Assembly: GCF_003148465.1 (NCBI RefSeq)
Contig: NZ_QGGI01000012.1
Span: 1 to 64,000 of the forward strand
DNA: 64,000 nucleotides
Reading direction: 5' to 3'
Source of the DNA: Oceanotoga teriensis
GTDB taxonomy: Bacteria > Thermotogota > Thermotogae > Petrotogales > Petrotogaceae
Position numbers and translations under genes: made by a program. Within the stretch, counting starts at the first letter, position 1. The number at the start of each line of letters is the position of its first letter. The notes beneath the pieces are model-generated. The model worked only from the letters and a program-made list of their open reading frames with translations. It searched no databases and was not told the DNA's origin. Positions 7,816 through 16,313 of the stretch are shown one piece after another.

Positions 7816-9057
7816 ATGAAATATAATAATTTTTTTGTTTGTCTTTTCTTTTTGATAATTCCATCAATTGTTTTTTCTAATGTATACTTTTTTTCCAATG
7901 TAATTGGAGAAAAAGAGTATTTTTTTGATGGGGAAAATATTTTATTGTCTATAGATAAAGTATCTCAATATACGGACTTTGATAATGTTGTCAAAAATGA
8001 TTTTTTGATAGTATTACAAAATGATACTGATAAATACTTTATTTTTCCGGATAATAAGATAGTTGTTAAGAATTCTAATAAAACATATTATTTTTCTGAA
8101 TCAGATTTAATTGAGAAAAATCAGGATTTTTTTATAAGTGAAAAACTTTTAAAAGAACTTTTTGGTATAGAAAAAACTTTTAAATCTAATAATTATTATT
8201 TTAATTTTAAAGATTATAATTATGTTGAACCAAAAGAAAGTAAGAGCTATATTATGAGAAAAGTTTCTGGTCTGGATATTTATGAAAAAGGGTATTTTTA
8301 TTCTGTGCAATCAAATGATTCTATTTTAAAGATTTCTAATAAAACTGGAATTTCTGTTCAAGTTTTGGTAGATAGAAATGAAGATATTGTTTATAGTAAA
8401 TATTTGTATAAAGATCAAAAACTTTTTATTCCAGAAAAAAATGTGTTTTATTATAAAGTTAGAAGTAAAGATACTTTGAATATTTTGTCTAAATATTATT
8501 TTACAGATACGGCTAATATTAAATGGGATAATAGTAAAAAGTTTTTATATGTTGGTGAAATTATTGAAATCCCTGCAGAATCAATAGGTCTTTCTTATAA
8601 TAGAAATCAGGAAATTGGATGGCCTGTTATAGGTGTTATTTCTTCTTTATATGGTTATAGAATACATCCAATATATAAGACGAGAAAGTTTCATAGTGGC
8701 CTTGATATAGCTGCTCCTGAAGGTATACCAGTTATGGCTTCTACTGAAGGTAAGGTTGTAGAGGTTGGCTATGATGAAGATGGATATGGAAGATATGTTA
8801 AAGTTTCTTATAATAATAGATTTTATATGTATGGACATATGAGCAAAATTTTAGTTCCTGAAGGATATTATTTGAATAAAGGTGAAACTTTGGGCCTTGT
8901 AGGCTCAACAGGGCTTTCGACAGGACCTCATGTCCATTTTGAAGTTAGATATTCTAATAATTCTACTATAGATCCTTTGAAAGTGTTAAAAAAGAATATG
9001 CAAGATACTTATTTAGTTAATAGTTCTGATTATAAGTACAATTCTGGTGGCGAATAA
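7816..9057 (+). CDS. Exported LysM and M23 family metallopeptidase
   Basis: Predicted envelope peptidoglycan hydrolase, 413 residues. A signal peptide spans residues 1-22. Residues 30-130 may be a copper-amine-oxidase-N-like or similar beta domain. Two LysM-like motifs follow (about 162-206 and 212-253), which bind glycan. The M23 domain is C-terminal (about 266-390), with zinc ligands in HSGLD (His293, Asp297) and HVHFE (His374), and a GHM motif at His341, so it looks catalytically intact. ATG follows a GTGAGG sequence. It is the only gene between a divergent operon and the rpmE promoter, so it is probably transcribed alone. Confidence 0.9.
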   Translation: MKYNNFFVCLFFLIIPSIVFSNVYFFSNVIGEKEYFFDGENILLSIDKVSQYTDFDNVVKNDFLIVLQNDTDKYFIFPDNKIVVKNSNKTYYFSESDLIEKNQDFFISEKLLKELFGIEKTFKSNNYYFNFKDYNYVEPKESKSYIMRKVSGLDIYEKGYFYSVQSNDSILKISNKTGISVQVLVDRNEDIVYSKYLYKDQKLFIPEKNVFYYKVRSKDTLNILSKYYFTDTANIKWDNSKKFLYVGEIIEIPAESIGLSYNRNQEIGWPVIGVISSLYGYRIHPIYKTRKFHSGLDIAAPEGIPVMASTEGKVVEVGYDEDGYGRYVKVSYNNRFYMYGHMSKILVPEGYYLNKGETLGLVGSTGLSTGPHVHFEVRYSNNSTIDPLKVLKKNMQDTYLVNSSDYKYNSGGE

Positions 9058-9101
9058 TAATTGTCTAATTAGTTAATTTATTATTAAGTTATCTATGTTT
9101 C

Positions 9102-9131
9102 TTGACACTATTAATTTTATTATGCTATAAT
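9102..9131 (+). promoter_or_regulatory. Consensus sigma-70-type promoter for rpmE
   Basis: TTGACA at 9102-9107 and TATAAT at 9126-9131 have 18-base spacing. It stands 37 bases before the rpmE start codon. Confidence 0.88.
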
Positions 9132-9167
9132 ATACCGGAAATAATATAAATAAGAGGTGGATTAGTT

Positions 9168-9380
9168 ATGAAAAATGGAATACATCCTGAAATGAAACTC
9201 ATAACTGTTAAATGTGCTTGTGGTGCTGAACACAAGATTTATTCTACAGTTGATTCATTCAGATTGGATGTTTGCTCAGAATGTCACCCTTTCTATAAAG
9301 GTGAAGGTGCTGGACTACTTGATACTGAAGGAAGAATTCAGAAATTCAATAACAGATATAAAAACTTCCTCAAGAAGTAA
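9168..9380 (+). CDS. rpmE: 50S ribosomal protein L31
   Basis: Ribosomal protein L31, 70 residues, a component of the large subunit at the inter-subunit bridge. It is the zinc-type paralogue: Cys16 and Cys18 in KCACG, and Cys36 and Cys39 in [10 protein letters not shown], can bind Zn. The start MKNGIHPE is the conserved N terminus, with AAGAGGTGG upstream. It has its own strong promoter and a terminator seven bases after the stop, so its level can be set independently of the structured element and S1 gene that follow. Confidence 0.96.
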   Translation: MKNGIHPEMKLITVKCACGAEHKIYSTVDSFRLDVCSECHPFYKGEGAGLLDTEGRIQKFNNRYKNFLKK

Positions 9381-9387
9381 AAAAATA

Positions 9388-9416
9388 GGGGAGATATTAT
9401 CTCCCTTTGTTTTGTT
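9388..9416 (+). terminator. Intrinsic terminator after rpmE
   Basis: The arms AGGGGAGA and TCTCCCT close a five-base loop and are followed by TTTGTTTTGTTTT. Confidence 0.85.
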
Positions 9417-9444
9417 TTAAATTTTTAATTATTATAGATAAAAG

Positions 9445-9586
9445 TATCCAGGCGATTGGGCCTTGCATTTCAAGAAAAAGCTTGAATATCCAATCGTCAA
9501 AATAATTGGACTTTTCGGAGGTGAACACCATAGCCTGGGCCCGGGCCGCGAAATTGCGAAATCACGACTTTGCAAGGTTCTCGTGA
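9445..9586 (+). ncRNA. GC-rich structured RNA element of unknown family upstream of the S1-domain gene
   Basis: This non-coding stretch is strikingly GC-rich against AT-rich surroundings, as expected for structured RNA in such a genome. Complementary segments: CCAGG (9448-9452) with CCTGG (9534-9538); CGATTGG (9453-9459) with CCAATCG (9490-9496); TTCAAG (9469-9474) with CTTGAA (9481-9486); CACGA (9563-9567) with TCGTG (9581-9585). CCTTGCA (9461-9467) is also perfectly complementary to TGCAAGG (9571-9577), which would make a pseudoknot or an alternative fold. I do not recognise it as SRP RNA, tmRNA, 6S, RNase P or a known riboswitch. It may be a leader controlling the S1 gene or a separate small RNA. 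Confidence 0.6.
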
Positions 9587-9615
9587 AAAATCATTAGAAG
9601 GGCAGGGGTATTTAA

Positions 9616-9993
9616 GTGAGCGAAAGTATTGCCCAAGGTTCTTTTGTTAACGCCAAAGTTGTTGATATCAAAAAATTTGGTGCTTTTGTAGAGATTGAAT
9701 CAGGTGAAGAGGGATTTATTCATATTTCTAAGGTTTCTAAGAAATATGTTAAAGACGTGACTGACTTTTTAAAAGTAGGACAAGAGATTACAGGTAAAGT
9801 TATCGGTAAAACTAAAGATGGTAAATATGAGTTATCATTAAGGGAAGGCGACTCTAAATCTACAAGTGATGAAGGGGCAGCTAATTCAGAAAATTTTGAA
9901 AAGAAATTAACACGCTTTTTAAAAGATTCTGATAGAAAAATTTCTGAATACAGAAAACATTTAGATAAAAAAAGAAAGTCTAGAAGAAGATAA
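9616..9993 (+). CDS. S1 RNA-binding domain protein, YugI-like
   Basis: Small RNA-binding protein of 125 residues. An S1 (OB-fold) domain fills residues 5-80, with the motifs GAFVEIESGEEGFIHISKVS and GKVIGKTKDGKYELSLRE. A basic tail follows, ending KKRKSRRR, which should favour RNA or ribosome binding. Similar proteins (general stress protein 13 or YugI) associate with ribosomes. The start is GTG, with AGGGG about ten bases upstream. It follows the structured GC-rich RNA element and ends at its own terminator, so control through that leader is plausible. Confidence 0.85.
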   Translation: MSESIAQGSFVNAKVVDIKKFGAFVEIESGEEGFIHISKVSKKYVKDVTDFLKVGQEITGKVIGKTKDGKYELSLREGDSKSTSDEGAANSENFEKKLTRFLKDSDRKISEYRKHLDKKRKSRRR

Positions 9994-10005
9994 TAATAAA
10001 TTTAT

Positions 10006-10028
10006 AGGGAGCTTATAGCTCCCTTTAA
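10006..10028 (+). terminator. Intrinsic terminator after the S1-domain gene
   Basis: AGGGAGCT, a TAT loop and AGCTCCCT form a perfect eight-pair stem. The T-tract after it is short. Confidence 0.78.
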
Positions 10029-10093
10029 GTTTATTTAAATAGTTTTGTGATAAAATATATATATTAGATAATTGGGTGTGAGGAGGACAAGAC

Positions 10094-11359
10094 TTGAGTA
10101 AGTTTAAAAGAATTAAAGGAACTCAGGATATTTATGGTGAAGATATAAAATATTGGGACTTTATAGAAAAAACTATGAAAAAAGTTTTTTTGAAATATGG
10201 GTTTAAAGAAATAAGAACACCAATTTTTGAGAGTACAGATCTTTTTAATAGAGGTGTTGGTGAGGGAACAGATATTGTTCAAAAAGAGATGTATACTTTT
10301 GAAGATAAAGGCGGTAGATCTATAACTTTAAGACCAGAAGGTACGGCTTCAGTTGTCAGAGCATATATTGAAAATTCTATGATTAATTTTGGTTCACCAA
10401 TGAAATTATTTTATAATGGTCCTATGTTTAGATATGAAAAACCCCAAGCTGGTAGATTAAGACAATTTTATCAGATAGGTGCAGAAGTTTTTGGTACTGA
10501 ATATCCTCTTTCTGATGCTGAAGTTATTTGTATGATAAATGATGCATTTAAAGAATTGGGATTAAATAATTATACTATTAGACTTAATTCTATAGGCAAA
10601 AAAGAAAGTCGTGAAGAGTATAAAAATATTTTAAAAAATTATTATTCTGATAAATTCGATGATTTGTGTGAAGATTGTAAAATAAGGTATGAAAATAATA
10701 TTTTAAGATTACTTGACTGCAAAATAGATACAAATTATGCCAAAAATGCACCATCTATACTTGAGAGTTTAAATCATGAAGATAAAATGCATTTTGATAG
10801 TGTAAAAAAACATTTAGAAACTATGGATGTTCCTTTTATAGTTGATGATAAGATTGTTAGAGGTTTGGATTATTATACTCAGACTGTTTTTGAATTTATA
10901 CATGAAGGTTTAGGTGCACAATCAACTTTAGCTGCTGGTGGAAGATATGATAATTTGGTTTCTGAAATAGGTGGTAATAGTACTCCAGCTATAGGTTTTG
11001 CTATGGGTATTGAAAGGCTTGTTATGGCTCTTAAATCTGAAAATATTATTATTGATGATTGTGAAGATATTGATGTATACATAGTTAATTCTGGTGAAAG
11101 TGCCGAATTTGAGGCTGTTAGAATAGCTAGAGAACTTAGAGATAAAGGTATTAAAACTTTTATGAATATTTCAAAAAGAGGTTTTTCTTCACAAATGAAA
11201 CATGCAAATAAACTTAATGCAAGTTTTGCCGTTATTATAGGTGAAGATGAAATAGATAAAAATATAGTTACTTTTAAAGATATGGAAAGTGGAGAACAAA
11301 TTCAAGTTGAAAGAGGTTGGTTTGTCAATTTGATACTTGAGAAACTTGCAAATAAATAG
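10094..11359 (+). CDS. hisS: Histidyl-tRNA synthetase
   Basis: Class II aminoacyl-tRNA synthetase that charges tRNA-His, 421 residues, the normal length. Motif 2 is seen as MFRYEKPQAGRLRQFYQ, the histidine-specific loop as RGLDYYTQTVFE, and motif 3 as GFAMGIERL. The C-terminal anticodon-binding domain begins near residue 320 with DVYIVN. The start codon is TTG at 10094, supported by GAGGAGG eight bases before it and by the conserved KFKRIKGTQDI start. It is the first gene of a long co-directional run; the next begins 13 bases downstream. Confidence 0.96.
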   Translation: MSKFKRIKGTQDIYGEDIKYWDFIEKTMKKVFLKYGFKEIRTPIFESTDLFNRGVGEGTDIVQKEMYTFEDKGGRSITLRPEGTASVVRAYIENSMINFGSPMKLFYNGPMFRYEKPQAGRLRQFYQIGAEVFGTEYPLSDAEVICMINDAFKELGLNNYTIRLNSIGKKESREEYKNILKNYYSDKFDDLCEDCKIRYENNILRLLDCKIDTNYAKNAPSILESLNHEDKMHFDSVKKHLETMDVPFIVDDKIVRGLDYYTQTVFEFIHEGLGAQSTLAAGGRYDNLVSEIGGNSTPAIGFAMGIERLVMALKSENIIIDDCEDIDVYIVNSGESAEFEAVRIARELRDKGIKTFMNISKRGFSSQMKHANKLNASFAVIIGEDEIDKNIVTFKDMESGEQIQVERGWFVNLILEKLANK

Positions 11360-11372
11360 TGGAGTGGTTTTT

Positions 11373-12230
11373 ATGTTATTATTGAGGCCTTTTATGGTGT
11401 TTATTGCAATGATTCTTTTTTATATTCCTCCTTTACAATTTATTGGAATAGCTTTATTGTTTTTTATTTATCATGTTTTAATAAAAAATCGTAATGAACA
11501 TATAAAAAAGATGAAAGAAGTTTATAAAGTCAATAATTGGAATTTTCCTTTGGAAAAAGAAGGTAACCCTTTTTTATGGCTTTTCGTTTATATAGGATCT
11601 TTGATTGTGTTGTTTTATTTTAGCACTGAAGTTACCAATGAAGTTATGGCTTTGAGTTTAGAAGAACTTTCTCTTTATAATATTGAAAAATGGAAGTCTT
11701 TTTTGATCATTTTTTCATTTTTTACAATGTGGGTCTCTTATACTTTTATGATAAATAGAATCATTAAGGATCAATGGAAACTTCAAGAATCTGAATTAAA
11801 TCATAATATTGTTAATAATAGAATTATAATTTTAAGAGAAGGCAGTATCGTAATGCTTTTTAGAGTTTTAACTCTAAATTTTTATGAATGGTTTGTTTTA
11901 TTTTCTTTACTTAGAGAAACAGCTCTGCATTATTTTGAAGATGGAACTGCAACAGGCAATTATGAAAATCTAATTTCTGATAAAATAAAAATTAAAGATG
12001 TAGCTAAAAAAGAATCTCATGAAACTGATATTCAAGAAAATAGTGTTGAAAATATATATGAAAGAATAAAAAAAGATATTTCTTTTTTAAATGATAATGA
12101 AAAATATTCTAAAATATTTTATGAAGTAACCTCTCTTTCGAATGAAAAAGCCAAAGAACTTTTATATTTGCTTTTTAAAGATAATTGGATTTCTAAAGAA
12201 GAGTATGATAAAATAAATAATTTTATTTAA
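11373..12230 (+). CDS. Membrane protein of unknown function
   Basis: Protein of 285 residues. Four to five hydrophobic segments lie within the first 200 residues (two in 5-45, one near 70-85, one near 115-135, one near 170-190), followed by a charged cytoplasmic tail. The last 65 residues (YERIKKDISFL, SNEKAKELLYLLFKDNWISKEEYDKI) resemble a SHOCT-like short oligomerisation tail, by eye only. The frame opens 12 codons earlier inside hisS, but GGAGTGG precedes the ATG at 11373. No family recognised. A hairpin follows its stop. Confidence 0.75.
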   Translation: MLLLRPFMVFIAMILFYIPPLQFIGIALLFFIYHVLIKNRNEHIKKMKEVYKVNNWNFPLEKEGNPFLWLFVYIGSLIVLFYFSTEVTNEVMALSLEELSLYNIEKWKSFLIIFSFFTMWVSYTFMINRIIKDQWKLQESELNHNIVNNRIIILREGSIVMLFRVLTLNFYEWFVLFSLLRETALHYFEDGTATGNYENLISDKIKIKDVAKKESHETDIQENSVENIYERIKKDISFLNDNEKYSKIFYEVTSLSNEKAKELLYLLFKDNWISKEEYDKINNFI

Positions 12231-12256
12231 TTGAGGGGGTTAAACCCCTCAATTTA
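12231..12256 (+). terminator. Hairpin, weak terminator, before the glycan genes
   Basis: TTGAGGGG and CCCCTCAA pair perfectly around GTTAAA directly after the membrane-protein stop. The tail TTTATATATA is a poor T-tract, so read-through into the glycan genes is likely. Confidence 0.65.
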
Positions 12257-12275
12257 TATATAAGGGGGAATTTTT

Positions 12276-13499
12276 TTGAAAGTTCCATTATCATCACCAG
12301 ATATTACGGATTTTGAAATTAATTTTGTTAATGATGTTTTAAAATCAAATCAATTGGCATTAGGCCCATATCTCAATATGTTCGAAGAAAAAATAAAAAA
12401 ATATTTTGGGGTTAAATATGCCATTGCTGTCAATTCTGGAACTTCTGCATTACATTTGATTCTTAAAGCTATGGAATTTAAAAGAGGAGATAAATTGATA
12501 ACTACTCCTTTTACTTTTATATCGAGTTCTAATGTTGCTTTATATGAAGATGGGATTGTTGAGTTTGTTGATATAGATAAGGATGATTATAATATATCTA
12601 TACCTTTGTTGAATAAAAAATTAAAGGATTTAGATCGAGCTTTTTTTATGGGAGTAGATATATTTGGTCAATCACTTGACTGGGATAGTATCGATTATGA
12701 TAAAAATAAAATATTTATTATAGAAGATTCTTGTGAGGCTATTGGTGCTGAATATAAGGGGAAAAAAGTTGGTACTTTTGGTAAGGCTGGTACATTTGCA
12801 TTTTATCCTAATAAACAGATTACTACAGGTGAAGGTGGAATTGTAATAACTGATTGTGAAGATATTTATAAAAAATGTAAATCTATGTCCAATCAGGGCA
12901 GAGGCGATGATATGCAATGGCTTGAACATGTAAGAATTGGATTTAATTATAGAATGGATGAAATGTCAGCAGCTTTAGGATATGGTCAAATGATTAGACT
13001 GGATGAAATTTTAAAGAAGAGATCTTTAATAGCTGAAAATTATTATGATCTTTTTTCAGAAGAAAAAAGAATTGTTTTGCCTAAAATAAATAATTTTAAT
13101 ATTCCAAGTTGGTTTGTATTTGTTATTAGGCTTGATTTAAATTGGGTATCGAATTTTTTAGATTTGCCAGAGTGGATTATAAATTTTGATTTTTCTGAAA
13201 GAATAGAATCTGATAAAAGAGATGTGTGGAGTAAAAATATCTTTAAAGTTCAAAATTTTTTGAATGATTTTATAAATAAATTGACTTTAAAGGGTGTACA
13301 ATGTAAGAATTATTTTAAACCCGTTCATACACAAAAATTTTATAGAGAAAAGTTTGGTTTTGAATATGGAGACTTTCCAATTACTGAACTTATTTCATCT
13401 TTAACAATAGCTATACCTTTTTTTACTAATTTAACTTTTGAAGAACAAGTTTATGTTTTTGAGTCTATTAAAGAAGTCTTGGGAGAGATGGAAGTATGA
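12276..13499 (+). CDS. DegT/DnrJ/EryC1-family PLP-dependent sugar aminotransferase
   Basis: Predicted to transfer an amino group to a nucleotide-linked 4-keto sugar, making an amino sugar for surface glycan. Family landmarks: PLSSPDIT at the start, AVNSGTSALHL, TTPFTFISSSN, EDSCEAIGA (PLP-binding Asp), and FAFYPNKQITTGEGG with the Schiff-base Lys near residue 181. At 407 residues it is longer than usual; about 40 extra residues (285-330, FLDLPEWIINFDFSER) are inserted before the C-terminal PVHTQKFYR. TTG start after AAGGGGG. The next gene overlaps by four bases, an ATGA junction. Confidence 0.9.
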   Translation: MKVPLSSPDITDFEINFVNDVLKSNQLALGPYLNMFEEKIKKYFGVKYAIAVNSGTSALHLILKAMEFKRGDKLITTPFTFISSSNVALYEDGIVEFVDIDKDDYNISIPLLNKKLKDLDRAFFMGVDIFGQSLDWDSIDYDKNKIFIIEDSCEAIGAEYKGKKVGTFGKAGTFAFYPNKQITTGEGGIVITDCEDIYKKCKSMSNQGRGDDMQWLEHVRIGFNYRMDEMSAALGYGQMIRLDEILKKRSLIAENYYDLFSEEKRIVLPKINNFNIPSWFVFVIRLDLNWVSNFLDLPEWIINFDFSERIESDKRDVWSKNIFKVQNFLNDFINKLTLKGVQCKNYFKPVHTQKFYREKFGFEYGDFPITELISSLTIAIPFFTNLTFEEQVYVFESIKEVLGEMEV

Positions 13500-15349
13500 A
13501 TTTTGTCTTAAAAAGAAAATATAAAATAGTTTTTATAGATTATATTTTATTTTTTATCTCTTATTTAATAGCAATGTTCATGAGGTTTCAATTTGATTTT
13601 GATGAATTTTCTAAATATATTTCTCCTATAATTTTATATCCATTTATAATGATTGTAATTTTTAAAATAACCGGAGTTTATAAATCTATTTGGAGATTTG
13701 CAACTCTTAAAGAACTTTTACCTATTTTTTATAGTGGATTTTTTGGATTTTTAATAAACTTTTTTATCTTTGAACTCTTTAGTAGATATGTTACTGATTT
13801 TTTTATATTACCTTTTTCGGTTGTATCTTTTGCAAGTTTATTGGGAGTTTTGCTTGTTTCATGGAGTAGAATTTTTTGGTTTTCATATAGCAAGAAAGAT
13901 AAAAAAGCTGTTAATTTAAGCAAAAAAATTTTGATAATTGGTGCTGGAGATGCTGGTGTTGAATTACTATCTGAATTTGAGAGACATCCTGAAGCGGGAA
14001 TAGTTTTAGGTTTTTTGGATGATGATGATTCTAAAATAGGTAGAAAAATAAGAAATTATGAAGTGCTTGATAAACCAGAAAATATTATGAAATATGTAGA
14101 GAATATGGAAATTAATGAGGTCATAATAGCTATTCCTTCAGCCAATTCAGATGAAGTTAAAAATATTCTTGATTTTATAGATAAGTCAAAAGTAAGAGTT
14201 AAGACTCTCCCAGGAATTTTTGAAATTCTTAATAATAAAGTATCTCTTGGTTTTCTTAGAGATGTTGAAATTTCTGATTTATTGGGGAGAAAGGAAATAG
14301 AAGTTAATTTAAATGAAATAGAAAGTTATATAAAAGGAAAAAATGTTTTGATTACCGGTGCGGGTGGTAGTATAGGAAGTGAAATATGTAGACAAGTTTC
14401 AGCTTTGAAACCCAAAATATTGTATGTTTTAGGTAGAGGTGAAAATAGTATTTTTAAGATAAATAAAGAGTTAAAAAATAAATTTCCAAATTTAATGATT
14501 GAAGAGATTATATGTGATGTTACTAATGAAAAAAGACTTTATAATATTTTTAAAAAATATAAATTTGATATAGTATTTCATGCTGCGGCACATAAACATG
14601 TTCCTTTAATGGAGAAAAATCCATCTGAGGCATTTATGGTTAATACTTTAGGTACTTATAATATTGCCAGATTTTCTGGAGAGTTTAATATAGAAAGATT
14701 TATATTTATATCTACTGATAAAGCTATAAATCCAACTTCCATAATGGGAACATCTAAAAGGCTTGGTGAAATGCTTATTAGATCTATATCTAAAGATTTT
14801 GATACTAAATTTGGTATTGTTAGATTTGGAAATGTTTTGGGTAGTAGAGGAAGTGTAGTTCCAATATTTAAAGAACAGATAAAAAATGGTGGCCCAGTTA
14901 CTGTAACTCATAAAGATATGAAAAGATATTTCATGACTATTCCTGAAGCAGTAGCTTTAGTTTTACAAAGTGGAAAATATGCTGAAGATGGAGAGGTTTT
15001 TATTTTGAATATGGGAGAACCTGTTTTAATAGATTCTCTTGCAAGGGAATTGATTAGATTATCTGGTTATGTTCCAGATCAAGATATAAAAGTAGTTTAT
15101 ACAGGTATAAGACCAGGTGAAAAATTATATGAAGAATTGTTTTTAGAAACAGAAGAATTTTTGAAAACAAATAATAGTAGAATATTTAAACTTAAAGCTA
15201 ATAATATGATAGATTATGATAAAATAAATAATTTTGTTGAATTTTTAAATATGGCAATTGAATCAAATAATTTTGATCTTATAAATGCGATTATTGGAAA
15301 ATATGTTCCTGATTCTAAAGCGAGGGTTGATAATGAAATTTCAAGATAA
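13496..15349 (+). CDS. Membrane nucleotide-sugar 4,6-dehydratase/epimerase, CapD/PglF/WbpM type
   Basis: Two-part protein of 617 residues. The first 130 residues hold four membrane helices, then a Rossmann-like CoA-binding-type domain (GAGDAGVELLSE, near 150). An extended SDR catalytic domain starts near residue 285 (ITGAGGSIGSE), with FISTDKAINPTSIMGTSKR as its active-site region. Relatives convert UDP-GlcNAc to a 4-keto-6-deoxy sugar. Directly after a DegT aminotransferase this suggests a diamino-sugar route such as bacillosamine, although no acetyltransferase is present here. It overlaps the preceding gene by four bases. Confidence 0.92.
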   Translation: MNFVLKRKYKIVFIDYILFFISYLIAMFMRFQFDFDEFSKYISPIILYPFIMIVIFKITGVYKSIWRFATLKELLPIFYSGFFGFLINFFIFELFSRYVTDFFILPFSVVSFASLLGVLLVSWSRIFWFSYSKKDKKAVNLSKKILIIGAGDAGVELLSEFERHPEAGIVLGFLDDDDSKIGRKIRNYEVLDKPENIMKYVENMEINEVIIAIPSANSDEVKNILDFIDKSKVRVKTLPGIFEILNNKVSLGFLRDVEISDLLGRKEIEVNLNEIESYIKGKNVLITGAGGSIGSEICRQVSALKPKILYVLGRGENSIFKINKELKNKFPNLMIEEIICDVTNEKRLYNIFKKYKFDIVFHAAAHKHVPLMEKNPSEAFMVNTLGTYNIARFSGEFNIERFIFISTDKAINPTSIMGTSKRLGEMLIRSISKDFDTKFGIVRFGNVLGSRGSVVPIFKEQIKNGGPVTVTHKDMKRYFMTIPEAVALVLQSGKYAEDGEVFILNMGEPVLIDSLARELIRLSGYVPDQDIKVVYTGIRPGEKLYEELFLETEEFLKTNNSRIFKLKANNMIDYDKINNFVEFLNMAIESNNFDLINAIIGKYVPDSKARVDNEISR

Positions 15350-16313
15350 ATTTTCTATTTCAGTTATAATTGTATGTAGAAATGAGATTGACAATATTGA
15401 AAATTCTATAAATTCTTTTTTTAATCAAAAAAGAGTTCCCGATGAAATAATAGTTGTTGATGGTATGTCTGATGATGGAACTTATGAAAAAATTGTCGAT
15501 TTTAAAGATAAACATAAAAATATAAAAATATTTCAAAATGAAAAAATTTATACGCCTTTTGGTCTTAATATAGGGATAAAGAATTCTAAAAGTGATTTTG
15601 TTATGATTGCAGGAGCGCATACTATTTTTGATGAGAATTATATAGAGGTTTGTATGAATTTTCTGGAAAATAATGAAAAAGCAGAAATCTGTGGAGGCAT
15701 AGCTAAAGCTTATGCTTCTGAAGGAATTTTATCTAAATCTTTTGCTAAAGTTTATTCGAGTATTTTTGGTGTTGGAGGTTCTAAACATAGGTATTCAAAT
15801 AAACTTCAAAAAGTTGATACTGTAGCTTATGGGGTTTATAAGAGAGAACTTTTTGATAAATATGGTTTTTTTGATGAAAGACTTATTAGAAATCAAGATA
15901 TAGAACTCAATTATAGATTTAGAGAAAATAATGTTGATATTTATTTATTACCGATTGAAAATTTTTATATAGTTCCAAAAAACTTAAAATGTTTTTTAAA
16001 AAAGAATTTTGACAATGGTTTTTGGAATTATATAACATTGAAAATAAATAAAAATGGAATTGGATTAAGGCATTTTATACCTTTGTTTTTTTTAATATAT
16101 ATTTTTATGTTAATTTTATTTACCATTCTTAATATTTATTTATTTAAAGTTATTCTAATCTTTATATTATTTATATATATTATTATAGATTTGTTTTTTT
16201 CTTTTGAAAAAAATTTTATATCTTTTTTGTTTAATTTTATATTTTATCCAATGCTTCATATTAGTTATGGACTTGGAACTTTTATGTCTATAATAAAAGG
16301 GGGAAAAGTATGA
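15333..16313 (+). CDS. Family 2 glycosyltransferase with C-terminal membrane helices
   Basis: Predicted inverting glycosyltransferase, 326 residues. The GT2 fold is seen in the N-terminal 220 residues: SVIIVCRNE, IIVVDGMSDDGT, a DXD-like segment, and NQDIELNYRFRE, the ED-type acceptor region. The last 90 residues hold two or three membrane helices, as in exopolysaccharide transferases of the ExoA type. The frame is open upstream, but the ATG at 15333 (MKFQDKFS) has GCGAGGG before it; this overlaps the dehydratase by 17 bases. The next gene overlaps by four. Confidence 0.9.
   Translation: MKFQDKFSISVIIVCRNEIDNIENSINSFFNQKRVPDEIIVVDGMSDDGTYEKIVDFKDKHKNIKIFQNEKIYTPFGLNIGIKNSKSDFVMIAGAHTIFDENYIEVCMNFLENNEKAEICGGIAKAYASEGILSKSFAKVYSSIFGVGGSKHRYSNKLQKVDTVAYGVYKRELFDKYGFFDERLIRNQDIELNYRFRENNVDIYLLPIENFYIVPKNLKCFLKKNFDNGFWNYITLKINKNGIGLRHFIPLFFLIYIFMLILFTILNIYLFKVILIFILFIYIIIDLFFSFEKNFISFLFNFIFYPMLHISYGLGTFMSIIKGGKV

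Noticed and set aside
9445-9586. SRP RNA, tmRNA, 6S RNA, RNase P RNA or T-box identity for the GC-rich element
   Set aside because: The SRP GGAA/AGCAGC core, the tmRNA tRNA-like end with CCA, the RNase P conserved core and the T-box AGGGTGG sequence are all absent.
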